Shown here piece after piece: positions 1 to 5,665 of a stretch of 5,665 bases of DNA (positions within the stretch are counted from its first letter, which is position 1; each line of letters starts with the position of its first letter). The notes under the pieces are model-generated. The model was not told the DNA's origin and ran no database searches. It worked only from the letters and a program-made list of their open reading frames with translations. This stretch comes from Flavobacteriales bacterium. Its GTDB lineage: Bacteria; Bacteroidota; Bacteroidia; Flavobacteriales_D; Crocinitomicaceae. The position numbers and the translations under genes are program-made. Where the stretch lies: contig CANHQC010000146.1 in assembly GCA_947462695.1 (NCBI GenBank), positions 1 through 5,665 on the forward strand. The letters are read 5' to 3'.

Positions 1-432
1 CCAGAACAATGGGCAGGTTACGATTTGTTTAAAAGTTTGAATGGTGCCGATTGTTTACATTGCCACAGTGGCGCAATGATGCAAATCAATAAATTTAGTA
101 ACAATGGACTGGATGCTTCGTTTACTGATATAGGAAGAGGAGCTGTTACTGGTAATCCAAATGACAATGGAAAATTTAAAATTCCGACCTTGAGAAATAT
201 TGCACTTTCTGCACCTTACATGCACGATGGACGTTTTTCTACACTTGAAGAAGTCATCGAACACTATTCGAGTGGCGTGGTGCAAAGTCCGACAATAGAC
301 GTACTCATGGAGCATGCAGCAATGGGAGGTGTTCAACTTGATGCTGAGCAAAAGGGATTGGTTAAAACGTTTTTGCTAACCCTAACAGACTTTTCTTTTA
401 TCAACAACCCAAAATTCAGGGATCCCAACTAA
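1..432 (+). CDS. Di-heme cytochrome c peroxidase / MauG-family protein, C-terminal part (5' end outside window)
   Basis: The frame is open from the first base, so the 143 residues seen are only the end of a larger protein; family members are usually 300-600 residues. A c-type heme motif, Cys-Leu-His-Cys-His, lies at visible residues 18-22 (bases 52-66) and should be the second heme site. The segment around visible residues 61-90 contains IPTLRNIALSAPYMHDGRF followed by a TLEEVIEHY-like helix, the hallmark of bacterial di-heme peroxidases. The Met in PYMHDG (bases 220-222) is the expected distal ligand of the high-potential heme, which favours a peroxidase over true MauG, where another residue ligates. 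Known members are periplasmic and reduce hydrogen peroxide or oxidise protein or small-molecule partners; the signal peptide and first heme would lie upstream. The TTG at base 25 is internal, not a real start. The next gene begins 12 bases after the stop, so the two are probably co-transcribed. The substrate cannot be told from this fragment. Confidence 0.9.
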   Translation, partial: PEQWAGYDLFKSLNGADCLHCHSGAMMQINKFSNNGLDASFTDIGRGAVTGNPNDNGKFKIPTLRNIALSAPYMHDGRFSTLEEVIEHYSSGVVQSPTIDVLMEHAAMGGVQLDAEQKGLVKTFLLTLTDFSFINNPKFRDPN

Positions 433-444
433 TTTTCTTTACCC

Positions 445-1860
445 ATGATTGATGAACGTAGATTAACTACCGAAGAAAAAGCACTTAAAATCAACTTGAC
501 TTCTGATATTTATGGTTGTTTCGCTGAAATCGGGGCTGGACAAGAAGTTGCCGCTAATTTTTTTAAAGCTGGTGGTAGTTCAGGAACGATAGCCTACACC
601 CAATCAGCATATGACATGAAAGTATCGGATGCCATGTACGGTGAGGCTAGTCGATATGTTTGTGAGGAAAGACTAATAACAATGTTGGAAACTGAATACG
701 AAACATTGAAATTCCGTCTACCAAAAAAATTCAAGGAATCGCGATTTTTTGCTTTCTGTAACACTGTTGAATCGTTAAATTACCACAAAACAAATCAAGG
801 TCAAGGTTGGGTAGGAATTCGCTTTCAATTGAACTTGGAAGCGAAACCAAATGATGTGATTTTACACATTAAAATGCACGATAATAGTCACAAGGCTCAA
901 CAAGAAGCCATAGGTATTCTTGGTGTTAACCTTGTTTATGCGTGTTATTTTCTATCTGAAGACCTCAATGAGTTCCTCAATGCATTAGTACATAGATTAC
1001 CGAGAGATCGCATGGAAATTGACATGCTTCGAGTCTCTGGACCTGATTTTGAAAATGTAGACAACCGTATTCTTGCGCTCAATTTGGTAAAACGGGGTAT
1101 TACTGACGCGACAATGTTCGATTTGTCCGGTCATGTACTTCAACCTGCAACAGCGCTTTATAAAAAGAACATTCTTTTGATGCGAGGTCGATTCCGACCT
1201 GTAACGAAGGTACATATCGATATGGTGGAATCAGGTAAGAAACAGTTCTTGAAAGATAAAGACGTTTCTGAAGATAATTTGTCTGTCATTTTTGAGCTTA
1301 CCTTAAAAGACTTAACTGCCGACGGTAAAATTTCAGATAAAGATTTTGTGGATCGTGCTGAATTATTAGGATCGCTTGGCTATACGGTTATGATTTCCAA
1401 TTACCTGAAACACTACAAAATGGTTGATTACCTTGCTTCAATTGCGAGGGGTAAGCGAATGGGAGTAATTGTAGGAATCTATAACTTGCATACCATATTT
1501 GACGATAGGTATTACGACAATTTACCCGGAGGACTGTTAGAAGCATTTGGTCGCGGTTTCGGACATAATGTGAAAATGATCGTTTATCCGGCGAACAATG
1601 TAGAGACAGGCGAATTGTACTCATTGGAAAATTTCAAAGTTCCCCAACGGTTAATAGGCTTGTTGACCTACCTGAAAGACAACAATAAAATCGAGTCAAT
1701 GGATGAATTTGATCCCCATTTACTTCATATTATGTCTGATGATGTGTTAATGAAAATCAATGCAGGATCTTCAGCTTGGGAGGAGGATGTTCCGGTTGAA
1801 GTTGCGAAGGCGATAAAGTTCTTTGAGTTGTTCGGTTACCATTCCAAAGTGACGTCTTAA
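445..1860 (+). CDS. Conserved protein of unknown function, 471 residues
   Basis: I recognise this as a conserved cytoplasmic family seen in several bacterial phyla but with no established function. From memory, relatives carry doubtful labels such as nicotinate-nucleotide adenylyltransferase or TonB-dependent receptor; neither fits, as there is no signal peptide, beta-barrel or HxGH nucleotidyltransferase motif. The adenylyltransferase label may come from RGRFRPVTKVHID at residues 247-259, which only superficially resembles the GxFxPxHxGH motif. The most family-like blocks are FAEIGAGQEVAANFF (26-40) with the following glycine-rich stretch to about residue 66, RVSGPDFENVDNR (196-208), and WEEDVP near the C terminus (445-450). 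EIGAGQ resembles the glycine-rich loop of nucleotide- or SAM-binding folds, but this is weak. No transmembrane segment is evident. ATG at 445 is the first start after an upstream stop; there is no Shine-Dalgarno motif, as is usual in Bacteroidota. Its stop TAA overlaps the ATG of the WYL regulator, implying translational coupling and a shared role. Confidence 0.9.
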   Translation: MIDERRLTTEEKALKINLTSDIYGCFAEIGAGQEVAANFFKAGGSSGTIAYTQSAYDMKVSDAMYGEASRYVCEERLITMLETEYETLKFRLPKKFKESRFFAFCNTVESLNYHKTNQGQGWVGIRFQLNLEAKPNDVILHIKMHDNSHKAQQEAIGILGVNLVYACYFLSEDLNEFLNALVHRLPRDRMEIDMLRVSGPDFENVDNRILALNLVKRGITDATMFDLSGHVLQPATALYKKNILLMRGRFRPVTKVHIDMVESGKKQFLKDKDVSEDNLSVIFELTLKDLTADGKISDKDFVDRAELLGSLGYTVMISNYLKHYKMVDYLASIARGKRMGVIVGIYNLHTIFDDRYYDNLPGGLLEAFGRGFGHNVKMIVYPANNVETGELYSLENFKVPQRLIGLLTYLKDNNKIESMDEFDPHLLHIMSDDVLMKINAGSSAWEEDVPVEVAKAIKFFELFGYHSKVTS

Positions 1861-2876
1861 TGCCACACATTAAACATGCGTTAATTCGTTACCGGATTAT
1901 CGATAGATGCATACGGAATACTTACAATCCATATCCTTCCAAAGACGTCTTGCGTGAAGCGTGTGAAGATGAGTTGTTTGGCTCTACTTCCGGAGGACAC
2001 ATCTGCAATTCTACCATTGAAAAGGACATGTTTGCCATGAAAATGGAACATGATGCACCAATTCGATACAGTAAAAGATACAATGGGTATTACTACGAAG
2101 ATCCATCGTTCACGCTTAATGATATCCCATTAACCGAAGAAGATTTAGCATCCATCCAGTTTGCGGCATATACGCTAATGCAATTCAAGGATGTGGATAT
2201 GTTCAAGCAATTTGGAAACGCCATTGATAAAATTGTCGATAGAGTCGAATTATCTAAAAAGCAACCAAATGAAGAGTTGGATCAATTTATTCAATTCGAA
2301 AGCGCCCTTTCAACGGGAGGAAATGAATATTTGCCGCAATTGGTTCAGTCCATTAGAAACAAACAGATCGTTTATTTTTCGTACGCCGGATTCAAAACAA
2401 CAATTGCTAAGCCCAGAAAAGTTGTTCCAGTGCTTGTTAAAGAATACCGAAATCGTTGGTACTTGATTTCATACGATTTAGTGAAACAAGACATTATCAC
2501 CTACGGCTTGGATCGTATTCAAACCTTAGAGGTCTCTGATGAAATTGGACACGTTCCTGCAAATTTTAAAGCGGATGAGTATTTTCGATTTGTAACTGGA
2601 ATTACAGTAAATAATGAGAGTCGCCCAGAAATAGTTCAATTAAGCGTTAAACCGATAGCAAGTCGCTACATTGAATCACAGCCTTTTCATTATTCGCAAA
2701 AAGTTATCGAACGAAACGAAGCATACGTCATTATTCAACTTCATATTTTGGTGGCTGAAGAATTCATTCGTGATATATTGTCTTATGGCCCCGAAATAGA
2801 AGTGTTATCCCCTGAATCACTGCGTAAAACGATGATCCAACGAGCGCAAGAAATGAACAAGATTTACAGGAAGTGA
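1860..2876 (+). CDS. WYL-domain transcriptional regulator
   Basis: The 338-residue length and domain order match bacterial WYL regulators. A winged helix-turn-helix occupies about residues 1-80, with a probable recognition helix near 50-62 (STIEKDMFAMK) and a wing around IRYSKRYNGYYYED (68-81). A helical linker follows at about 90-150. The WYL domain covers about 155-245, with the diagnostic Trp-Tyr-Leu at 200-202 in NRWYLISYD and GLDRI at 216-220. The C-terminal WCX extension (about 255-338) includes EEFIRDILSYGPEIEVLSPE. In characterised family members the WYL domain binds a ligand, often nucleotide or single-stranded nucleic acid, and switches DNA binding; many act on DNA-damage or defence genes. 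The gene starts in a TAATG junction, sharing one base with the stop of the unknown protein upstream, so the two are very likely translated together. The paaG-like gene follows after 53 bases. The regulated target is not known; autoregulation of its operon or control of the downstream genes are both plausible inferences. Confidence 0.93.
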   Translation: MPHIKHALIRYRIIDRCIRNTYNPYPSKDVLREACEDELFGSTSGGHICNSTIEKDMFAMKMEHDAPIRYSKRYNGYYYEDPSFTLNDIPLTEEDLASIQFAAYTLMQFKDVDMFKQFGNAIDKIVDRVELSKKQPNEELDQFIQFESALSTGGNEYLPQLVQSIRNKQIVYFSYAGFKTTIAKPRKVVPVLVKEYRNRWYLISYDLVKQDIITYGLDRIQTLEVSDEIGHVPANFKADEYFRFVTGITVNNESRPEIVQLSVKPIASRYIESQPFHYSQKVIERNEAYVIIQLHILVAEEFIRDILSYGPEIEVLSPESLRKTMIQRAQEMNKIYRK

Positions 2877-2884
2877 TGGATAGG

Positions 2885-2915
2885 TTGTTCAATCCAAATG
2901 TCTGAAGTATCTTCG
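2885..2915 (+). promoter_or_regulatory. Candidate Bacteroidota-type promoter for the paaG-paaH pair
   Basis: The 53-base gap between the WYL gene and the paaG-like gene contains TTG at 2885-2887, a 20-base spacer, and TATCTTCG at 2908-2915. The Bacteroidota consensus is a TTG-type -33 element, about 17-23 bases, then TAnnTTTG at -7. The -7 box here matches five of the six fixed positions. Transcription would begin near 2920, leaving an untranslated leader of only about 10 bases. Such short motifs occur by chance in AT-rich DNA, so this is tentative; the pair could instead be read through from the upstream genes. Confidence 0.3.
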
Positions 2916-2929
2916 CAAAAAACCCACAA

Positions 2930-3703
2930 ATGGAAGTAATCGTTACACTTGAAAATGGCGTATGTGAATTGCGTCTGAATCGACCGGAAGTCTTTAATTC
3001 ATTCAATAAATCGATGGCAATAAGCCTGCAAAAGGCACTTGATGAGGCAGAATGCAATACCGATGTTCGTGCGATCATTATCACAGGTGAAGGTAAAGCA
3101 TTTTGTGCCGGTCAGGATTTGGGGGAGGCGGTTGATCCCGAAGGTCCAGATTTGGAAACCATAGTACGTGATCATTACAATCCCATTATTCTTCGCATTC
3201 GATCGATCGAGAAGCCGGTAATCGGTGCGGTGAACGGAGTAGCAGCTGGTGCAGGCGCAAATATTGCGTTGGCATGCGACATAACCATAGCTACAAAATC
3301 AGCCAGCTTTATTCAAGCATTTTCAAAGATTGGATTGATCCCCGATTCAGGAGGCACTTACTTTTTACCGCGATTAGTGGGGAATCAAAAGGCATTGGCA
3401 CTAATGATGACAGCAGATAAATTGTCAGCAACCGATGCAGAGGCAATGAACTTAATATACAAAGCTGTTGATGATGAGGCGTTCAATTCTACAGTTAAAT
3501 CCTTTGCAGAGCAACTGGCAAAAATGCCAACAAGGGCTTTAGGGTTAACAAAAAAGGCAGTAAATTCCTCTTGGACATCCTCGCTTGAAGATCAGTTAGA
3601 GACTGAAAAAGAGCTGCAGGTAGAAGCAGGACAGACATATGATTTCAGAGAAGGTGTCAACGCTTTTCTTGAGAAGCGAAAACCACTATTCAAAGGAGAA
3701 TAA
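2930..3703 (+). CDS. paaG: PaaG-like 2-(1,2-epoxy-1,2-dihydrophenyl)acetyl-CoA isomerase (crotonase superfamily)
   Basis: In the aerobic phenylacetate pathway PaaG converts ring-1,2-epoxyphenylacetyl-CoA to oxepin-CoA and also isomerises the dehydroadipyl-CoA double bond. The 257 residues span a full crotonase fold, close to the usual 262 of E. coli PaaG. LNRPEVFNSFN lies at 16-26. The CoA oxyanion-hole segments are FCAGQDL (58-64) and VNGVAAGAGANIAL (101-114). The PaaG-like DHYNPIILRI segment sits at 81-90 and the catalytic loop LIPDSGGT at 136-143. Asp139 replaces the second glutamate of true enoyl-CoA hydratases, and Asn111 stands at the place of the first. This Asp-only arrangement is typical of PaaG isomerases and argues against a simple hydratase. 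The C-terminal REGVNAFLEKRKPLF helix also fits the family. The chosen ATG gives a normal N terminus, with no Shine-Dalgarno motif. The PaaH-like gene follows after 25 bases, supporting an operon. It could instead be an isomerase of another CoA pathway, but the match to PaaG is strong. Confidence 0.87.
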   Translation: MEVIVTLENGVCELRLNRPEVFNSFNKSMAISLQKALDEAECNTDVRAIIITGEGKAFCAGQDLGEAVDPEGPDLETIVRDHYNPIILRIRSIEKPVIGAVNGVAAGAGANIALACDITIATKSASFIQAFSKIGLIPDSGGTYFLPRLVGNQKALALMMTADKLSATDAEAMNLIYKAVDDEAFNSTVKSFAEQLAKMPTRALGLTKKAVNSSWTSSLEDQLETEKELQVEAGQTYDFREGVNAFLEKRKPLFKGE

Positions 3704-3728
3704 ATAGCGTCTAATTGATTTCACTAAC

Positions 3729-4901
3729 ATGAGCAATACAAAGATAATTGGGGTAGTAGGAGCAGGTACGATGGGGGCCGGAATTGCACAAGTCGCTGCA
3801 CAAAATGGACACCAAGTAATCATCATGGATTCTTCCATTTCTACACTTGAAAAGGCTAAATCTCAGCACGAAAAACAGGTCAATCGCTTAGTTGAAAAAG
3901 GAGTGATTGAACAGGATAAGCGTGATCAAATCTTAGGATCCATTTCGTATACTGAGTCTATCGCAGATATGCGTTCTTGCGAGCTGATTATAGAAGCCAT
4001 TATCGAGAAGCTAGAAATCAAACACGACGTCTTCAGAAAATTGGAAGAAGTCGTTTCGAATGCGTGTATTTTGGCAAGTAATACGTCTTCACTTTCTATC
4101 GCATCAATAGGTTCTGTTTTAGTGAATCCTGAACGCATTATTGGCATTCATTTCTTTAATCCAGCACCATTAATGCCCTTGGTTGAAGTAATTCCAGCGG
4201 TTCAAACAAATTCGACGACTATTGAAACAGCTCGAACATTAATTGAATCATGGAAAAAAGTTGTGGTTGTATGCAAAGACACTCCTGGATTTATCGTCAA
4301 TCGTGTTGCGCGACCGTTCTACGGAGAAGCGCTGCGCATATACGAAGAGGGAATAGCTGATTTTGCAACGATTGATTGGGCACTTACTCATTTTGGCGGA
4401 TTCCGGATGGGTCCATTTACACTAATGGATTATATCGGAAACGATGTGAATTATACAGTAACTGAGACGGTTTTTGAAGCGTTTTATTACGACCCACGTT
4501 TCAGGCCCTCGTTTACACAGAAAAGGCATAAGGAAGCTGGATTTTACGGGCGTAAATCAGGAAGAGGATTTTACCAATATTCAGAAGGAGTTGAACAACC
4601 TAGCCCTATTAAAGACGAGGAATTAGGTCGCGTTATCTTTGAACGAATACTCATTATGTTAATTAATGAGGCAATCGATGCAGTTTTCCTTCATATTGCA
4701 TCCATTGAAGATATTGATTTAGCGATGACCAATGGCGTAAATTATCCAAAAGGGCTACTGAAATGGGCGGATGAATTGGGATTGGATTGGGTATTGACGC
4801 GACTTGAGACATTGCACAAGGAGTATGGAGATGATCGTTACCGTCCCAATCCGTTACTTAGACGAATGGTTCGTTCTGGACAAACGTTTTACTCGATTTA
4901 G
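3729..4901 (+). CDS. paaH: PaaH-like 3-hydroxyacyl-CoA dehydrogenase
   Basis: This NAD-dependent dehydrogenase probably oxidises (3S)-3-hydroxyadipyl-CoA to 3-oxoadipyl-CoA, the step before thiolytic cleavage in phenylacetate breakdown. The 390 residues begin with a Rossmann domain: GAGTMG at 11-16 and Asp34 ending the second strand for NAD ribose binding. Spacing against the human mitochondrial enzyme places the catalytic set at Ser120 (SNTSS), His141 (HFFNP), Glu153 (VEVIP) and Asn191 (GFIVNR), all present, so the enzyme should be active. The first C-terminal dehydrogenase domain covers about 186-283 (GPFTLMDYIGND, then GRKSGRGFY). A second, related domain follows at about 297-385, with NGVNYPKGLLKWAD and a GDDRYRPNPLL motif. 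This two-domain tail is the PaaH-type layout; E. coli PaaH has 475 residues, so the linker here is shorter. The paaG-like gene lies 25 bases upstream on the same strand. A 3-hydroxybutyryl-CoA dehydrogenase role is the main alternative, but those enzymes normally have only about 285 residues. Confidence 0.87.
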   Translation: MSNTKIIGVVGAGTMGAGIAQVAAQNGHQVIIMDSSISTLEKAKSQHEKQVNRLVEKGVIEQDKRDQILGSISYTESIADMRSCELIIEAIIEKLEIKHDVFRKLEEVVSNACILASNTSSLSIASIGSVLVNPERIIGIHFFNPAPLMPLVEVIPAVQTNSTTIETARTLIESWKKVVVVCKDTPGFIVNRVARPFYGEALRIYEEGIADFATIDWALTHFGGFRMGPFTLMDYIGNDVNYTVTETVFEAFYYDPRFRPSFTQKRHKEAGFYGRKSGRGFYQYSEGVEQPSPIKDEELGRVIFERILIMLINEAIDAVFLHIASIEDIDLAMTNGVNYPKGLLKWADELGLDWVLTRLETLHKEYGDDRYRPNPLLRRMVRSGQTFYSI

Positions 4902-4903
4902 GC

Positions 4904-4940
4904 TGCTTAAGGGCTTTCGAAAGGTATGCGAGCATTTTTT
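4904..4940 (+). terminator. Weak candidate intrinsic terminator after paaH
   Basis: Just after the paaH stop, TGCT (4904-4907) can pair with AGCA (4931-4934), enclosing the palindrome CTTTCGAAAG (4914-4923), and six T residues follow at 4935-4940. The placement is right for the end of the operon, but the outer stem is only four pairs and the interior pairing is imperfect, so a real terminator is uncertain. Confidence 0.25.
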
Positions 4941-4967
4941 GTCGAGTAACTTATGGTTATGTCTTTT

Positions 4968-4974
4968 AAGGAGG
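4968..4974 (+). promoter_or_regulatory. Perfect Shine-Dalgarno-like motif AAGGAGG
   Basis: AAGGAGG is the full anti-16S complement and stands out because none of the four complete genes in the window has one, and Bacteroidota generally use such motifs little. It lies just inside the 5' end of a small coiled-coil frame. The nearest in-frame start-like codon, TTG at 4976, is only one base downstream, which is too close for normal initiation. The best-spaced triplet, ATT at 4981, is in another frame that meets a stop two codons later. Its role is therefore unclear. Confidence 0.35.
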
Positions 4975-4975
4975 T

Positions 4976-5122
4976 TTGCCATTAGCTAGCCAATCAGGCA
5001 ATGGAATTGAATTATCCATTGTCGTCGTTAAACTTCATAATGATATAAGTTATTTGAAGGAAGAACTCAATCAAGTAAAAAGAGAAGTGAATGACCTCAA
5101 GGGAATGAAAACAGCTAATTAA
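4976..5122 (+). CDS. Possible small coiled-coil protein with no normal start codon
   Basis: The frame is open from 4970, just after a stop at 4967-4969, to the stop at 5120-5122. Read from the TTG at 4976 it would give 48 residues. I do not recognise the protein. The first part is polar and glycine/serine-rich (ASQSGNG). It is followed by IELSIVVVKL and then a strict 3-4 heptad pattern of hydrophobic residues: Leu, Ile, Leu, Leu, Val, Val, Leu at spacings +4, +3, +4, +3, +4, +3. The intervening positions are charged, rich in Lys, Glu, Asp and Asn. Such regularity is unlikely in non-coding DNA, so I infer a real or recently real gene. No in-frame ATG or GTG precedes the coiled coil; the start may be the TTG, an unusual codon, or lost by mutation or sequencing error. 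Its last eight bases overlap the 3' end of the convergent TPR gene. A degraded gene is the main alternative. Confidence 0.4.
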   Translation: MPLASQSGNGIELSIVVVKLHNDISYLKEELNQVKREVNDLKGMKTAN

Positions 5123-5665
5123 GTTGATTCGAATAAAACCCTTTTCTTTCTTTAATTTGATTAATTAGTCGAACAGCGTTTTCATGATCACCTAGTTTCT
5201 GGTAACATTTTAACTGGTACCACTCTGATTCCTCTTCGAAATTGTCGAATCCACCTCTTTCTGTTTGACGCAAAAAGACCAAAGCTTTTTCATATTCTCC
5301 AAGATGGAACAAGCATAATCCACCATAAAAAAGGGCATTAATATCTGTTGAATAGGTCGTTAAAATCTGTTCGAATTGCATAAGTGCCTTACTGTATTTG
5401 CCTTTTTGAACATCTTTCATGCTTGTTGAAATAATTGAAATATAGGTTACTGAATCAGTTGAAAGTCCATCATCAAGAAGCGTGTTTTCGGAAGCGGGTG
5501 TTCCAGTAAGTAAATTCTGTGCAACTGAAGCTTTAGTTCCAGATCTATAAGCTCGATAATCCACTGTCTTTAAGTTGTGTAAGTATATTTCTTTTCCTGT
5601 TTTAGTCAATTTTATTGGCAAAACATTTTTATTTTCTTCGTTAATTGGTTGGGTTGATAAATAAA
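5115..5665 (-). CDS. Tetratricopeptide-repeat protein, C-terminal part (5' end outside window)
   Basis: Reading on the - strand the frame stays open to the window edge, so the gene starts beyond 5665; the TTG at 5621 that could pass as a start is probably internal. About 183 residues are visible. The first roughly 75 are polar, rich in Ser, Thr and Asn, with no clear fold. The rest is helical and holds three tetratricopeptide-like units with the usual Gly-x-Tyr/His-x-x-Ala core: GKYSKALMQFEQIL, GEYEKALVFLRQ and GDHENAVRLINQI. Such repeats mediate protein-protein contact. Many Bacteroidota proteins of this shape carry an N-terminal membrane anchor, sometimes with an anti-sigma or HTH domain, with the repeats exposed at the other end; the missing part would decide this. 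No transmembrane segment is visible here. It is convergent with the paaGH strand, and its stop codon lies inside the end of the small coiled-coil frame. No strong terminator is evident after its stop. Confidence 0.82.
   Translation of the reverse strand, partial: YLSTQPINEENKNVLPIKLTKTGKEIYLHNLKTVDYRAYRSGTKASVAQNLLTGTPASENTLLDDGLSTDSVTYISIISTSMKDVQKGKYSKALMQFEQILTTYSTDINALFYGGLCLFHLGEYEKALVFLRQTERGGFDNFEEESEWYQLKCYQKLGDHENAVRLINQIKERKGFYSNQLN

Noticed and set aside
1184..1221. Nucleotidyltransferase motif in RGRFRPVTKVHID of the unknown protein
   Set aside because: True NadD-type enzymes carry GxFxPxHxGH at the N terminus; here the motif is mid-protein and lacks the HxGH histidines.
2191..2466. 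91-codon + strand frame within the WYL gene
   Set aside because: It is fully contained in a confident gene in another frame, and its product has no family resemblance.
2764..3084. 106-codon - strand frame across the WYL-paaG junction
   Set aside because: It is antisense to two well-supported genes, including the conserved paaG N terminus, and its Ser/Phe/Cys-rich product is typical of reverse-strand shadows.
3693..3698. AAGGAG near the paaG stop as the ribosome binding site of paaH
   Set aside because: It lies about 30 bases before the paaH ATG, too far for initiation, and it encodes the Lys-Gly-Glu end of paaG.
4804..4989. 61-codon + strand frame overlapping the end of paaH
   Set aside because: It mostly lies inside the paaH coding sequence in another frame, and its product is rich in Arg, Leu and Phe with no recognisable pattern; it is a shadow frame.
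5115..5168. Inverted repeat CTAATTAA (5115-5122) and TTAATTAG (5161-5168) as a terminator or operator
   Set aside because: The match is only eight AT-only-type base pairs with a 38-base loop and no T-run placed after it; it is expected by chance in such AT-rich sequence.
1..5665. Mobile element, CRISPR array, tRNA or prophage signals
   Set aside because: No transposase, integrase, regularly spaced repeats, cloverleaf-like sequence or flanking duplications were seen on reading either strand.

Overview
The window is about 40% GC and densely coded. It looks like a Bacteroidota chromosome, probably a member of the Flavobacteriales or a relative. This is inferred from three things: the protein types present, the absence of Shine-Dalgarno motifs before all four complete genes, and a possible Bacteroidota-type promoter (TTG, 20 bases, TATCTTCG). 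No ribosomal RNA or other taxonomic marker is present, so the placement is only suggestive.

Layout on the + strand: (1) 1-432, the C-terminal part of a di-heme cytochrome c peroxidase/MauG-type protein, cut by the left edge. (2) 445-1860, a 471-residue conserved protein of unknown function. (3) 1860-2876, a WYL-domain transcriptional regulator whose ATG overlaps the previous stop codon by one base. (4) 2930-3703, a PaaG-like crotonase-fold isomerase. (5) 3729-4901, a PaaH-like 3-hydroxyacyl-CoA dehydrogenase. (6) 4902-5122, a spacer holding a weak terminator candidate, an isolated perfect AAGGAGG motif, and a roughly 48-codon frame that encodes a clear heptad-repeat coiled coil but has no normal start codon. 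On the - strand, 5115-5665 is the C-terminal part of a tetratricopeptide-repeat protein that runs out of the right edge and converges on the small coiled-coil frame.

Functional reading: genes 4 and 5 form a recognisable catabolic pair from the lower phenylacetyl-CoA (Paa) pathway, acting on the ring-epoxide/oxepin-CoA step and the later 3-hydroxyadipyl-CoA oxidation. The other paa genes are not in this window. Genes 2 and 3 are translationally coupled, which suggests that the unknown protein and the WYL regulator work together. Whether the regulator also controls the downstream paa pair is open.

No mobile element, CRISPR array, tRNA or rRNA was seen. The parts least explained by known biology are the unknown-protein/WYL pair and the start-less coiled-coil microgene with its unusual Shine-Dalgarno motif.
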